From assembly GCF_030812335.1 (NCBI RefSeq), contig NZ_JAUSSN010000002.1, forward strand, positions 62,001-126,000: DNA of 64,000 nucleotides, read 5' to 3'. Of the stretch, positions 34,943 to 44,243 are shown piece by piece. Source of the stretch: Pseudarthrobacter oxydans (GTDB lineage Bacteria; Actinomycetota; Actinomycetes; Actinomycetales; Micrococcaceae). The notes under the pieces are model-generated. The model was not told the origin of the DNA. It ran no database searches and saw only the letters and a list, made by a program, of their open reading frames with translations. The position numbers were made by a program, and so were the translations under genes. Every line of letters starts with the position of its first letter. Position 1 is the first letter of the stretch.

Positions 34943-36286
34943 TCAGAGGCCGAAGGTCTCGGTTTCCTCGAAGGGGCCCACCACCGTGACGGTCCGCGGG
35001 GCGGCGGCGAGTTCGCGGGCGAGTTCCTGGACTTCGGCGGCGGTGACGGCCTTGATCTGGCGCAGCGTCTCGTCGATGTCCTGGTATTCACCGGAGACAA
35101 GTTCGGCCCGGCCTAGCCGGGACATCCGGGAGCCGGTGTCCTCCAGGGCCAGGACGATTCCGCCGCAGAGCTGTCCGACGGCCTTGCGGAGTTCCTCCTC
35201 GGAGATGCCGCCCCCGGCCAGGTTGTCCAGTTCGGCGCCGAGCAGTTCAAGGACCTGCCGGACCTTCGACGGCGTGCAGCCGGCATACATGCCGAAGTAG
35301 CCGGCGTCGGCGTAGGAGGAGGCGAAGGAGTACGTCGAGTACACCAGTCCGCGCTTCTCGCGGACCTCCTGGAACAGCCGGGAGGACATGCCGCCGCCGA
35401 GCACGGCGTTGAGCACGCTCATGACGAAGCGGCGGTCGTCGGTGGCGACGATGGTGGGGCAGCCCATGATGATGTTGGCCTGCTCCACCGGGCGCTTGAC
35501 GACGTGCAGGCCTGCGGTGCCGGTGATGGCGGCACGGTCGGTGGAGCGGCGCTGCACGGGGGCTGCGTCGGGTTCAAGGCTCCAGCCGGCGGAGTGCAGG
35601 GCGTCGACGACGAGGCCGCAGACGACGTCGTGGTCCAGTCCCCCGGCGGCGGTGATGACGAGCTCGTCCGGGCGGTAGTAGCGGCGGTAGTGGTCCCAGA
35701 CGGAGTCGCGGGCGACGGCCCGGATGGCGTCCGGGGTTCCGCCGATCGGCCGGCCCAGCGGGTGGGTGCCCAGCACGGCGGCGACGAAGTGTTCGTGGGC
35801 GACGTCGGTGGGGTCGTCGCTGTCCATGGCGATCTCCTCGAGGATGACGTCGCGTTCCTGCTCCATCTCCTGCGGGTCCAGCACGGCGCCGGTGATCATG
35901 TCCGCGATAACGTCGATGGCCATCGGGAGGTCGGTGTCCAGTACCCGGGCGAAGTAGCAGGTGCTTTCCTTCGCCGTGGCGGCGTTGGATTCCCCGCCGA
36001 CTTCGTCGAAGGCCGAGGCGATCTCGAGGGCGGTGCGCCGCTTGGTGCCTTTGAACAGCAGGTGCTCCAGGAAGTGGGTGGAGCCGTGCTGTCCGGGGGC
36101 CTCGTCGCGGGAGCCGACGCCGACCCAGAATCCGATGGTGGCCGAGCGCTGGCCCGGCATCGCTTCAGTGAGCACGCGGACGCCGCCGGGCAGGACCGAA
36201 CGGCGCACCTCGGAACCGCCGTCGGCGCCGTGGATCAGGGTGTCAGCGTGCTGGTTCTGCTCTAGCGGCAGGGGGACGACAGTCAT
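34943..36286 (-). CDS. M16 family zinc peptidase (pitrilysin-type)
   Basis: A 447-residue protein with the inverted zinc motif HxxEH in STHFLEHLLFKGT, the distal Glu region ESNAATAKESTCYFARVLDT and the C-terminal M16 domain containing GGGMSSRLFQEVREKRGLVYS. It is the single-chain two-domain form related to mitochondrial processing peptidase beta and commonly encoded after pnp in actinobacteria. Its natural substrate is not known. ATG 36286 (preceded by AAAGG) is preferred to a TTG one codon earlier. A stacked hairpin separates it from pnp. Confidence 0.92.
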   Translation of the reverse strand: MTVVPLPLEQNQHADTLIHGADGGSEVRRSVLPGGVRVLTEAMPGQRSATIGFWVGVGSRDEAPGQHGSTHFLEHLLFKGTKRRTALEIASAFDEVGGESNAATAKESTCYFARVLDTDLPMAIDVIADMITGAVLDPQEMEQERDVILEEIAMDSDDPTDVAHEHFVAAVLGTHPLGRPIGGTPDAIRAVARDSVWDHYRRYYRPDELVITAAGGLDHDVVCGLVVDALHSAGWSLEPDAAPVQRRSTDRAAITGTAGLHVVKRPVEQANIIMGCPTIVATDDRRFVMSVLNAVLGGGMSSRLFQEVREKRGLVYSTYSFASSYADAGYFGMYAGCTPSKVRQVLELLGAELDNLAGGGISEEELRKAVGQLCGGIVLALEDTGSRMSRLGRAELVSGEYQDIDETLRQIKAVTAAEVQELARELAAAPRTVTVVGPFEETETFGL

Positions 36287-36399
36287 CAAGGCCTTTCAGT
36301 AAACACGTGCCAAATCTGCCTGCAATCGTACCAGCGGCACACCGCCCCTCTCGTCGGGCGGCGGCATCGGGGAGCCACTGACGACGGCGGCCGGCATCG

Positions 36400-36446
36400 C
36401 CGCCGCCGTTAACGGCGGCGGGGCCGGTGGATGATCCACCGGCCCC
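36400..36446 (-). terminator. Stacked hairpins downstream of pnp
   Basis: GGGGCCGGTGGA (36420-36431) pairs exactly with TCCACCGGCCCC (36435-36446) around a 3-nt loop, 20 nt after the pnp stop. Next to it, sharing two bases, is a perfect 22-bp palindrome CCGCCGCCGTT/AACGGCGGCGG (36400-36421). There is no U-run. The pair should end or process most pnp transcripts before the M16 peptidase gene. Confidence 0.8.
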
Positions 36447-36466
36447 GCCCCTTGATTCAGCTCAGA

Positions 36467-38716
36467 CTACTCTGCGGTCTCCAGGGAGACCTCAGCGTTG
36501 TCGGCGTTCTCTGCGCCGGCCTCGTCAGCCACAACGGGTGACAGGGAGAGCTTGCCGCGGTCATCGATCTTGGTGATTTCCACCTGGATCTTCTGGCCGA
36601 CGGAGACGACGTCATCGACGTTGTCCACGCGCTTGCCGCCGGCGATCTTGCGCAGCTCGGAGATGTGCAGCAGACCGTCCTTGCCCGGAGTCAGGGAAAC
36701 GAAGGCGCCGAAGGTCGTGGTCTTGACGACCGTGCCCAGGTAGCGCTCGCCGATTTCCGGGATCTGCGGGTTGGCGATGGCGTTGATCGCGGACCGTGCT
36801 GCGTCGGCAGACGGGCCGTTCGTGGCGCCAATGTAGACAGTTCCGTCGTCCTCGATCGAGATGTCGGCTCCGGTGTCTTCCTGGATCTGGTTGATCATCT
36901 TGCCCTTCGGGCCGATGACCTCGCCGATCTTGTCTACCGGGATCTTGACCGCGATGACGCGCGGCGCGAACTCGGAGAGCTCGTCCGGGGTGTCGATCGC
37001 GGAGTTCAGGACGTCCAGGATGTGCAGGCGGGCTTCGCGGGCCTGCTTCAGGGCGGCTGCCAGGACGGAGGCCGGGATGCCGTCGAGCTTCGTGTCCAGC
37101 TGGATGGCCGTGACGAACTCAGCGGTACCGGCGACCTTGAAGTCCATGTCACCGAAGGCATCTTCGGCGCCGAGGATATCGGTCAGGGCGGCGTAACGGG
37201 TCTGGCCGTCGACCTGGTCGGAGACCAGGCCCATGGCGATACCGGCAACGGCGGCCTTCAGCGGCACACCTGCGTTGAGCAGGGACAGCGTGGAGGCGCA
37301 GACGGAACCCATCGACGTCGAACCGTTGGAGCTGAGAGCCTCAGACACCTGGCGGATGGCGTAGGGGAATTCCTCGCGGGACGGCAGCACCGGCATGATG
37401 GCGCGCTCGGCGAGGGCGCCGTGGCCGATTTCGCGGCGCTTCGGGGAACCGACGCGGCCGGTCTCGCCGGTGGAGTACGGCGGGAAGTTGTAGTTGTGCA
37501 TGTAGCGCTTGCGTGTCACGGGAGACAGCGAGTCGATCTGCTGTTCCATCTTGAGCATGTTCAGCGTGGTGACACCCATGATCTGGGTTTCGCCGCGCTC
37601 GAAGATGGCCGAGCCGTGGACGCGGGGCAGAACCTCAACCTCGGCAGTGAGCTGGCGGATGTCCGTCAGGCCGCGGCCGTCGATGCGGATCTGGTCCGTG
37701 AGGATGCGCTGGCGCACAACGTGCTTGGTGACGGAGCGGAAGGCTGCGGACAGCTCCTTCTCGCGGCCTTCGAACTGGCCGGTCAGGGAAGAGGTGACCT
37801 CGTCCTTGAGCTCGTCGGAGGCGGTGTCGCGCTCCTGCTTGTCGGCGATCTGGAAGACAGCGGCCAGCTTCTCGGCGGCAGCGGACTCAACAGCGGCGTA
37901 GACGTCGTCCTGGTAATCCAGGAAGACCGGGAACTCGACGGTCGGCTTGGCGGCGCGGGCCGCCAGGTCGGACTGCGCCTCGCAAAGGGCCTTGATGAAC
38001 GGCTTGGCAGCCTCGAGGCCTTCGGAGACAACTTCTTCGGTCGGGGCGGTGGCGCCCTGTTCCTTGATGAGGTTCCAGGAATTGTCGGTGGCTTCAGCTT
38101 CAACCATCATGATGGCGACGTCGTCGTTCTTGACGCGGCCGGCGACGACCATGTTGAAGACGGCGTTCTCAAGCTGGGAGTGCTTCGGGAACGCAACCCA
38201 CTGCGGGCCGTGCTCGTCCTGGACGAGGGCAACGCGGACGCCGCCGATCGGGCCGGAGAAGGGCAGGCCGGAGAGCTGGGTAGACATCGAGGAAGCGTTG
38301 ATCGCGACCACGTCGTAGAGCTCGTCCGGGTTGATGGACAGCACGGTGACGACGATCTGGACCTCGTTGCGCAGGCCCTTGACGAAGGCGGGGCGCAGCG
38401 GGCGGTCCATCAGGCGGCAGGCCAGGATGGCTTCAGTGGAGGGACGGCCTTCGCGGCGGAAGAACGAGCCCGGGATGCGGCCGGCGGCGTACATGCGCTC
38501 TTCGACGTCAACGGTCAGCGGGAAGAAGTCGAAACCTTCACGCGGGTGCTTGCCGGCGGTGGTGGCGGACAGCAGCGCGGTCTCTTCGTCGATGTAGACC
38601 ATCGCTGCGCCGGCTGCCTGCTTGGCAAGGCGGCCGGTTTCAAAGCGGATTACACGCTTGCCGAAGCGTCCATTGTCAATGACTGCTTCTGAGAACTGGA
38701 TTTCGGGACCCTCCAT
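36467..38716 (-). CDS. pnp: Polyribonucleotide nucleotidyltransferase (PNPase)
   Basis: PNPase degrades RNA 3' to 5' phosphorolytically and can add heteropolymeric tails. The 749 residues show two RNase PH domains ([20 protein letters not shown] and the catalytic region [20 protein letters not shown]), the linking helical domain, a KH domain ([19 protein letters not shown]) and an S1 domain ([20 protein letters not shown]). The ATG at 38716 has the very strong ribosome site GGAGGTGA, which a leader hairpin may mask. It follows rpsO after 247 bp, as in most bacteria. Confidence 0.98.
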   Translation of the reverse strand: MEGPEIQFSEAVIDNGRFGKRVIRFETGRLAKQAAGAAMVYIDEETALLSATTAGKHPREGFDFFPLTVDVEERMYAAGRIPGSFFRREGRPSTEAILACRLMDRPLRPAFVKGLRNEVQIVVTVLSINPDELYDVVAINASSMSTQLSGLPFSGPIGGVRVALVQDEHGPQWVAFPKHSQLENAVFNMVVAGRVKNDDVAIMMVEAEATDNSWNLIKEQGATAPTEEVVSEGLEAAKPFIKALCEAQSDLAARAAKPTVEFPVFLDYQDDVYAAVESAAAEKLAAVFQIADKQERDTASDELKDEVTSSLTGQFEGREKELSAAFRSVTKHVVRQRILTDQIRIDGRGLTDIRQLTAEVEVLPRVHGSAIFERGETQIMGVTTLNMLKMEQQIDSLSPVTRKRYMHNYNFPPYSTGETGRVGSPKRREIGHGALAERAIMPVLPSREEFPYAIRQVSEALSSNGSTSMGSVCASTLSLLNAGVPLKAAVAGIAMGLVSDQVDGQTRYAALTDILGAEDAFGDMDFKVAGTAEFVTAIQLDTKLDGIPASVLAAALKQAREARLHILDVLNSAIDTPDELSEFAPRVIAVKIPVDKIGEVIGPKGKMINQIQEDTGADISIEDDGTVYIGATNGPSADAARSAINAIANPQIPEIGERYLGTVVKTTTFGAFVSLTPGKDGLLHISELRKIAGGKRVDNVDDVVSVGQKIQVEITKIDDRGKLSLSPVVADEAGAENADNAEVSLETAE

Positions 38717-38726
38717 AGAGAGTCAC

Positions 38727-38748
38727 CTCCGTTTCATGGTTCACGGAG
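38727..38748 (-). promoter_or_regulatory. Hairpin sequestering the pnp ribosome-binding site
   Basis: On the minus strand CTCCGT (38748-38743) and ACGGAG (38732-38727) are complementary with a 10-nt loop. The second arm includes the GGAG of the Shine-Dalgarno sequence, 11 nt before the ATG. In other bacteria PNPase represses its own leader. Here the element is seen, and autoregulation is inferred. Confidence 0.5.
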
Positions 38749-38920
38749 TCCAGCCGCATCAACCCAGTCCAGCATCTGTCGGCTGGCCTGCACTGCACCC
38801 GGTCATCGATCGAGACCCACGGGCTAAGGCTTCATTCCTTGAAGCCGTTCCCGGAGATCACTACCGAAGACCGCGAATGCGTGATGCGGTTGATCCTCCT
38901 GTTGAGTTTTGTGTGAAGAA

Positions 38921-38951
38921 GGCGGCCCTTTCCGTCACGGAAGGGGCCGCC
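38921..38951 (-). terminator. Hairpin downstream of rpsO
   Basis: GGCGGCCCTTTCCG (38921-38934) and CGGAAGGGGCCGCC (38938-38951) pair with one mismatch around a 3-nt loop, 12 nt after the rpsO stop. Following bases on the minus strand are TTCTTC, a weak U-rich tail. It is likely a partial terminator with read-through into pnp. Confidence 0.8.
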
Positions 38952-38963
38952 CCTTAAAGCTGA

Positions 38964-39233
38964 CTAGCGGCGCAGGCCGAGACGCTCGATGAGCGCACGG
39001 TAGCGGGTGATGTCAGTGTTCTTGAGGTAGGTCAGCATGCGCTTGCGACGACCGACCATGGCCAGCAGACCGCGCTGGGTGTGGTAATCGTGCTTGTGCA
39101 CCTTCATGTGCTCAGTGAGATCCTTGATCCGCTGAGTCAGGACTGCAACCTGGACCTCCGGCGAACCGGTGTCGCCCTCGGACGTTGCGAAATCCTTGAT
39201 GATGGACTGCTTTACAGCGGCTTCAAGTGCCAC
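38964..39233 (-). CDS. rpsO: 30S ribosomal protein S15
   Basis: S15 binds the central domain of 16S rRNA early in 30S assembly. The 89 residues match the family over the full length: [40 protein letters not shown] and the ending [13 protein letters not shown]. The start is GTG at 39233 with AGGAG five nt upstream. It stands upstream of pnp. Confidence 0.98.
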   Translation of the reverse strand: MALEAAVKQSIIKDFATSEGDTGSPEVQVAVLTQRIKDLTEHMKVHKHDYHTQRGLLAMVGRRKRMLTYLKNTDITRYRALIERLGLRR

Positions 39234-39392
39234 GATAACTCCTAGAGATGTGCCGTGAGGCCCGAATCAGTAACTCACTGCCGGGGGTGCCGCGCCGGAG
39301 ATTCCTCCTCCGAAGAGGGGTTGCCCGTACACAACAAGAGCCAGCCGCCACGGACTGCAGCCGGATCCAACGTTTAGTTTACCGGCACGCCG

Positions 39393-40709
39393 CTAATCTT
39401 GTCGAAACGGCCGGTCCTGTTCCCCGGAAGGGCCCTGCGCCAGCCGTTCGCGGATGGCGGCCATCCCGCGGTACAGCTCCGCGAAGGATGTGCTCAGCGG
39501 GGACAGCCCGATCCGGATGCCGTGCGGTGCGCGGAAATCCGGAATGACGTCCTGCTCCCACAGCGCCGCGGTCATCTCCCGGAACGCCGGGTGGTCGACC
39601 GTGATGTGGCTGCCCCGCAGTTCCGGGTCCCGCGGCGTCGAGAGTTCCACACCCGCCGGGGCGAGCCAGGCGTCGTGGAGTTCGACGGCGAACGCGGTCA
39701 GCAGCCGGGACTTCTCCCGCACGGCGGCCATGCCCACCTCCTCCAGCAGGTCCAGGGTGCCGCGCATGGCGAGCATCCCGAAGATCGCGGGGGTGCCGCT
39801 GAGGAAACCGCGGATTCCCGCCGCGGCCTCATAGCCGGGCCCCATTTCGAAGGCGTCCTTGCGGCCCATCCAGCCCCAGATCGGCTGCTGGAGTCCCGGC
39901 AGGTGCCGGGCGTTGACGTAGGCGAACGCGGGTGAGCCCGGTCCCCCGTTGAGGTACTTGTAGGTGCAGCCGGCGGCGAAGTCGACGTCGGCGGCGTCCA
40001 GGGCGATCTCCACCGACCCGGCGGAATGGCACAGGTCCCACACGACCAGCCCGCCGGCGTCGTGCACGGCCGCGGTGATGCCGGGCAGGTCCGCGAGGAA
40101 CCCGGAACGGTAGGCGATCTGGCTCAGGACCACGACGGCGGTGGCCGGGCCGGTGGCGGCCCGCACCTGCTCGACGGTCACGCCGGAGGAGGGATCGGCG
40201 TCGATCCAGCGCAGCGTGAGGCCCTCCTCGCGGGCGATGCCCTCGACGAGGTACCGGTCAGTGGGGAAATTGTCCGTGTCCAGCACGATCTCGGTGCGTG
40301 CCGGGTCCGTGACCGCGGCCAGCGCGGCCCGAATCAGCTTGTACAGGACCACCGTGGTGGAGTCGGCGATGATGGTCTGCCCCGCAGCGGCGCCGAGGAC
40401 GGCCCTGCCGAGCTGGTCGCCGATGGCCTGCGGCAGTTCCAGCCACTCCTCGTCCCAGCCGCGGATCAGCCGCCCGCCCCAGCTGTCCTGGATGAAGCTG
40501 CTGATGTCCGTGACGGCGCGCTTGAGCGGGCGGCCCAGGGAGTTGCCGTCCAGGTACGACAGCGCGGTGTCGGCGCCGACGAAGTGATCGCGGTAGGCGG
40601 CCAGCGGGTCGGCGGCGTCAAGATCGCGGGCGCGCTGCAGCAGGGCTGTGTCGCTGCCGGCGGCGGCCCGTGCCGCGGGCCCCGCGGTTTCCGGCTGAAG
40701 GGCGCTCAC
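39393..40709 (-). CDS. kynU: Kynureninase
   Basis: KynU is a PLP enzyme cleaving kynurenine to anthranilate and alanine in tryptophan catabolism. The 438 residues contain YLDGNSLGRPLKRA, DNFPTDRYLVEGI, VVWDLCHSAGSVEIALDAAD, the PLP lysine in AGCTYKYLNGGPGSPAF and the C-terminal GIRIGLSPLSTSFAELY. The real start is GTG at 40709, overlapping the kynA stop as GTGA; longer frames run through kynA and are spurious. The operon lacks an adjacent kynurenine formamidase. Confidence 0.95.
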   Translation of the reverse strand: MSALQPETAGPAARAAAGSDTALLQRARDLDAADPLAAYRDHFVGADTALSYLDGNSLGRPLKRAVTDISSFIQDSWGGRLIRGWDEEWLELPQAIGDQLGRAVLGAAAGQTIIADSTTVVLYKLIRAALAAVTDPARTEIVLDTDNFPTDRYLVEGIAREEGLTLRWIDADPSSGVTVEQVRAATGPATAVVVLSQIAYRSGFLADLPGITAAVHDAGGLVVWDLCHSAGSVEIALDAADVDFAAGCTYKYLNGGPGSPAFAYVNARHLPGLQQPIWGWMGRKDAFEMGPGYEAAAGIRGFLSGTPAIFGMLAMRGTLDLLEEVGMAAVREKSRLLTAFAVELHDAWLAPAGVELSTPRDPELRGSHITVDHPAFREMTAALWEQDVIPDFRAPHGIRIGLSPLSTSFAELYRGMAAIRERLAQGPSGEQDRPFRQD

Positions 40710-41560
40710 TGGCCGATCTCCGTCCGGACGGCGAAGAGCTCCGGGAAGAAGGTCAGTTCCAGGGCCTTCTGCAGGAAGGCGGCGCCGCTGGAGCCGCCGG
40801 TGCCGGACTTCATGCCGATGGTGCGCTGCACCGTGCGCAGGTGCCGGAATCGCCAGAGCTGGAAGTTGTCCTCGAGGTCCACGAGTTCCTCGCAGGCCTC
40901 GTAGGCGCCCCAGTTGTCCGCGGCGTTCTCGTAGATGTACTTGAAGACCGGGACCAGCTCGGCGCAGAACTCGTGCGCCTGGGTGACGTCCCGCTCCAGC
41001 AGCGAGGCGGGCACGTCGAAGCCCTGGCGCTTGAGGTAGGCGAGGAAGTCGTCGTAGATGCTCGGGGCTTCGAGGAGCTCCAGCAGCATCGCGTGGGCCT
41101 CGGGGTCGGATTCGAAGACCGGCAGCATTTTGCGGTTCTTGTTGCCGAGCAGGAATTCGACCGCGCGGTACTGGCTGGACTGGAATCCGGAGGAATTGCC
41201 CAGGAAGCCGCGGAACTGCGAGTACTCGGTGGGGGTGAGGGTGGCCAGCACGGACCACTGCTCGGTGAGGGTTTTCTGGATGTGCTTGACCCGGGCGATG
41301 GCTTTCAGGGCCGAGCCGAGATCGTCGGAGCGGAGCCAGGCGGCGGCGCTGCGGAGCTCGTGCAGGACCAGCTTGAGCCACAGTTCCGTGGTCTGGTGCT
41401 GAATGATGAACAGCATCTCATCGTGGTGCTCCGGGGCGCTGACCGGCTGCTGGGCGCTCAGGAGCGTCGGCAGCTGCAGGTAGGACGCGTAGCTCATCTT
41501 TGAGCTGAAGTCCCGGACAATATCCTTGTCCAGCTCCCTGGTGTTTTTCTCAATCGTCAC
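40706..41560 (-). CDS. kynA: Tryptophan 2,3-dioxygenase
   Basis: A heme dioxygenase opening the tryptophan indole ring to N-formylkynurenine. The 284 residues have PEHHDEMLFIIQHQTTELWL (distal His and substrate site), SQFRGFLGNSSGFQSSQYR and the proximal His in LWRFRHLRTVQRTIGMKSGT, then GTGGSSGAAFL. GTG at 41560, with GGAAGG eight nt upstream, is preferred to an earlier in-frame start at 41593. It is translationally coupled to kynU. Confidence 0.96.
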   Translation of the reverse strand: MTIEKNTRELDKDIVRDFSSKMSYASYLQLPTLLSAQQPVSAPEHHDEMLFIIQHQTTELWLKLVLHELRSAAAWLRSDDLGSALKAIARVKHIQKTLTEQWSVLATLTPTEYSQFRGFLGNSSGFQSSQYRAVEFLLGNKNRKMLPVFESDPEAHAMLLELLEAPSIYDDFLAYLKRQGFDVPASLLERDVTQAHEFCAELVPVFKYIYENAADNWGAYEACEELVDLEDNFQLWRFRHLRTVQRTIGMKSGTGGSSGAAFLQKALELTFFPELFAVRTEIGQ

Positions 41561-41689
41561 GTTTATTGCCTTCCTTGCCCAATGGCGGTGCATCAGTGCG
41601 CGGAGCCGCCGGCGAAACCGCCCGCACGGACCGCGGATTAGCCGCGCGGTTCAGCGCGGCGGTTCGGCGCAGCGACTTAACCTGGCGGT

Positions 41690-42685
41690 TCAGCGCGCGA
41701 ACAGAATGTTGTGGGCCTGGACCACGTCCAGGCGCATCTGGTCCACCAACGCTTCAGGGCCACGGTACGCCACCATCCCCCGCAGCCGGGCGACGAATTC
41801 CACTACTACTGTCTGGCCGTACAGATCGAAGTCCTCGACAGCCTCTTCCGGGCGGTCGATCACGTGCGCCTCCACCTGCCGGCTGACGCCGTCGAAGGTG
41901 GGGTTGGAGCCCACGGAGATGGCCGCGGGCCAGCGCGTACCGGCCTGGTCGACGAGCCAGCCGGCGTAAATGCCGTCGGCCGGGATGTAGCCGCTCGCGT
42001 TGGGGGCGAGGTTGGCGGTCGGGAAGCCGAGGTCGCGGCCGCGCGCGGCGCCGTGGACCACCTCGCCGCGCATCCGGTGCGACCTGCCCAGGACGGCGGC
42101 CGCCGTGGCGACGTCGCCCTCGCGCAGTGCCTCGCGCACCCAGGTGGAGGAACAGCGGCGGTCCGTGCCGCCGTCGTCGTGCGCATCGCCGTGCAACGGG
42201 AAGCCTTCGGAGCCGAACTCGCTGATGACCAGGACCTCGAAGCCGAGCTTCCGGCCGAGTTCCTGCATGGTGTTCAGGTCCCCGGAGTTGCCCCGGCCGA
42301 ACCGGGCGTCGTGGCCGATCACGACATGGCTGGCCTTGAGGGCACCGACCAGGACGTCGGCGACGAATTCTTCGGGGGTGAGGCTGGCCAGTTCGAGGGA
42401 GTACTTCATGACCAGCACGGCGTCGAGGCCGAGTTCGCCGAGCGCGACCAGCTTGTCTTCGAGGCCCATGATGAGCTCCGGGGCGGATTCGGGGCGGTGG
42501 ACCTGCGCCGGATGCGGGTCGAAGGTGATGGCGACGGCCCGGGCGTGGTTCAGGCGCGCGATGCGGATCAGCTGCGAGAGCACCTGCTGGTGGCCGCGGT
42601 GGACACCGTCGAAGTTGCCGAAGGTAACGACGGAAGGACCGAAGTCCGCCGGGACTTCGGACGGATCGTTCCAGATGTGGACCAT
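41690..42685 (-). CDS. ribF: Bifunctional riboflavin kinase/FAD synthetase
   Basis: RibF makes FMN and then FAD. The N-terminal nucleotidyltransferase half has VVTFGNFDGVHRGHQQVL and VVIGHDARFGRGNSGDL; the C-terminal kinase half has GAARGRDLGFPTANLAPNAS and the PADGIYAGWLVD motif. It is 331 residues from ATG 42685, preferred to a TTG one codon earlier. In many actinobacteria it sits beside truB and rpsO; here truB is about 7 kb away. The kyn genes lie upstream in the 5' direction of rpsO, not in its transcript. Confidence 0.96.
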   Translation of the reverse strand: MVHIWNDPSEVPADFGPSVVTFGNFDGVHRGHQQVLSQLIRIARLNHARAVAITFDPHPAQVHRPESAPELIMGLEDKLVALGELGLDAVLVMKYSLELASLTPEEFVADVLVGALKASHVVIGHDARFGRGNSGDLNTMQELGRKLGFEVLVISEFGSEGFPLHGDAHDDGGTDRRCSSTWVREALREGDVATAAAVLGRSHRMRGEVVHGAARGRDLGFPTANLAPNASGYIPADGIYAGWLVDQAGTRWPAAISVGSNPTFDGVSRQVEAHVIDRPEEAVEDFDLYGQTVVVEFVARLRGMVAYRGPEALVDQMRLDVVQAHNILFAR

Positions 42686-42922
42686 CAACCTCGCCTTTTG
42701 CTGCCTGCCGTGTGCACCTCCGGAGAATCCTGCCGGCTCCGGAACTCTCCTAGATTACCCGCAAACGCGGTCCGGCACCGACGGGCGCCGCCGGCCTCGG
42801 GCAGGGTCCTTTCGCGTCCGGGGCACCCGGACTACGATGCAAGGGCAACCCGTCCGGCGGCGCCTGCGCGAACGCCGCTTTCCAGCGAGGCCCGCACCGA
42901 GCTGCGGCTGAAGGAGAACCCC

Positions 42923-43660
42923 ATGACCGAGCTCCACGACATCCTGCGGCAGATCCCGGTAGAGCAGATTGCCGGCATGCTCGGCACCGACCGGCAGACC
43001 GCCCAGGCCGCAGTGGAAGCTGCCGTGCCCACGCTGCTGGCCGGCATGCAGAACAATGCACAGGCCTCCGACGGCGCCGCCTCGCTGGAGTCGGCGCTCG
43101 GCCAGCACCAGGACGGGCTGCTGGAGGGCGGGGTCGATGCCTCGCAGGTGGACACCGCGGACGGTGAAAAGATCGTGAGCCACGTCTTCGGCGGGCAGCA
43201 GGATCAGGTCGCCAGCCAGCTGGCCGGAGCGTCCCAGCTCGGCGGCGTGGGCGGCGACCTGATCAAGAAGCTGCTGCCGATCCTGGCCCCGATCGTGATG
43301 TCCTACCTTGCGAACAAGGTCCTCGGGGGCCGCGGGCAGTCGTCCGGGGCCGGCGGCGCGGGCGGGTCCGGCCAGGCCGGGGGCATCGACCTCGGCGCAA
43401 TTTTGGGCGGGATCCTGGGCGGCGCCGGTGGCGCTGCCGCCGGCGGTGGCGCTGGCGGGATGGGCGGGCTTGGCGATCTGCTGGGCGGGCTGCTCGGCGG
43501 CGGCCAGCCGTCGTCGCCGGCAGCGGTTTCTACTGCGGTTCCGGATGAGCGGGACGCAACGCTGGAGCCGAAGGCCCACCCGCAGGGCCGACCCACCGGC
43601 GGCCCGCCGCGCCCCGGTGAAGTGATCGACGTCGATCTCCCGGAGAGCCGGCCGGTGTAG
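42923..43660 (+). CDS. DUF937 family protein ending at an early in-frame TAG
   Basis: A 245-residue protein. Residues 1-130 form the helical DUF937/YidB-like domain (LRQIPVEQIAGMLGTDRQTA, HVFGGQQDQVASQLAG, LLPILAPIVMSYLANKVLGG). A long Gly-rich region (GGILGGAGGAAAGGGAGG) and a charged Pro/Asp tail follow. The ATG at 42923 has AAGGAG upstream. The TAG at 43658-43660 is followed in the same frame by 19 sense codons that read as a typical family C-terminus, then a second TAG at 43718. The gene is probably truncated or read through. Function is unknown. Confidence 0.85.
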   Translation: MTELHDILRQIPVEQIAGMLGTDRQTAQAAVEAAVPTLLAGMQNNAQASDGAASLESALGQHQDGLLEGGVDASQVDTADGEKIVSHVFGGQQDQVASQLAGASQLGGVGGDLIKKLLPILAPIVMSYLANKVLGGRGQSSGAGGAGGSGQAGGIDLGAILGGILGGAGGAAAGGGAGGMGGLGDLLGGLLGGGQPSSPAAVSTAVPDERDATLEPKAHPQGRPTGGPPRPGEVIDVDLPESRPV

Positions 43661-43720
43661 CGGAAAAATGACGATGGCGGGTCCGGCGGGATCCTGGGCG
43701 ACCTGTTCGGGAAGAAGTAG
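43661..43720 (+). other. In-frame remnant of the DUF937 C-terminal tail
   Basis: Directly after the TAG of the DUF937 gene the same frame encodes RKNDDGGSGGILGDLFGKK and then TAG. Gly-rich tails ending in ILGDLFGKK-like sequence are usual for such proteins. It has no start codon or ribosome site of its own, so it would be translated only by stop-codon read-through. Confidence 0.7.
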
Positions 43721-43796
43721 GCCGGAACAATGAACCGGAGGATCAACGACGCCGGGCGGCCCACCCTCATCACCGATGTTCCCTATGCGGTCCCGG

Positions 43797-43838
43797 CGAC
43801 GTGCCGGTCAACGGTTCGCTGCGACGTGCCGGTCAACG
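43797..43838. repeat. 17-bp direct repeat
   Basis: CGACGTGCCGGTCAACG occurs at 43797-43813 and 43822-43838 (25-bp period), at the junction of the DUF937 gene and the convergent membrane-protein gene. The second copy overlaps the stop of the latter. No function is apparent. Confidence 0.8.
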
Positions 43839-44243
43839 AGGCGGGGCGTGATGCACTGTGGTATGGCTCGCGGCTCGGTGGTTCCGCCAGTGCAGCAACA
43901 CGGCGGCCAGGATCAGTGGAACGTGGATACCCGGGAGATTCCGCGCAAACCACTGTGGCAGGTAAATGTCGGTGACGGAGCCCGTCTCGTCGCCCAGGTC
44001 CCTGGCCACTGCAGTGAGCGGGCAGTGGAAGCCGTTGGCGGCAAAGACCAGGGTTTCGGCGGTGACGACGCCCGCGGCCAGGCCCACCCTCCGGTCCGTG
44101 CGGCCCCGGGCACCGGCATACAGAACGTAGACCATGCAGGCCTCGATCGTGAACCAGGCGAAGGTGTGGAATGCTTTCACGGCCCGCAGCAGGGACGCAC
44201 GTTCGGCCTCCGCCAGCTCCCCTGGGGCTTTCAGTGCTGCCAT
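43833..44243 (-). CDS. Small multi-pass membrane protein
   Basis: A 136-residue protein with three or four hydrophobic helices (FHTFAWFTIEACMVYVLYAG, VGLAAGVVTAETLVFAANGF, HVPLILAAVLLHWRNH). The tail is His-rich (SHTTVHHAPPR). I do not recognise a family with confidence. The start is ATG at 44243. It is convergent with the DUF937 gene and lies 301 bp downstream of the DUF222/HNH gene on the same strand. Confidence 0.7.
   Translation of the reverse strand: MAALKAPGELAEAERASLLRAVKAFHTFAWFTIEACMVYVLYAGARGRTDRRVGLAAGVVTAETLVFAANGFHCPLTAVARDLGDETGSVTDIYLPQWFARNLPGIHVPLILAAVLLHWRNHRAASHTTVHHAPPR

Noticed and set aside
43797..43838. 17-bp repeats as an attachment or operator site
   Set aside because: Only two copies, no symmetry, and the second overlaps a gene end; a local duplication is enough.
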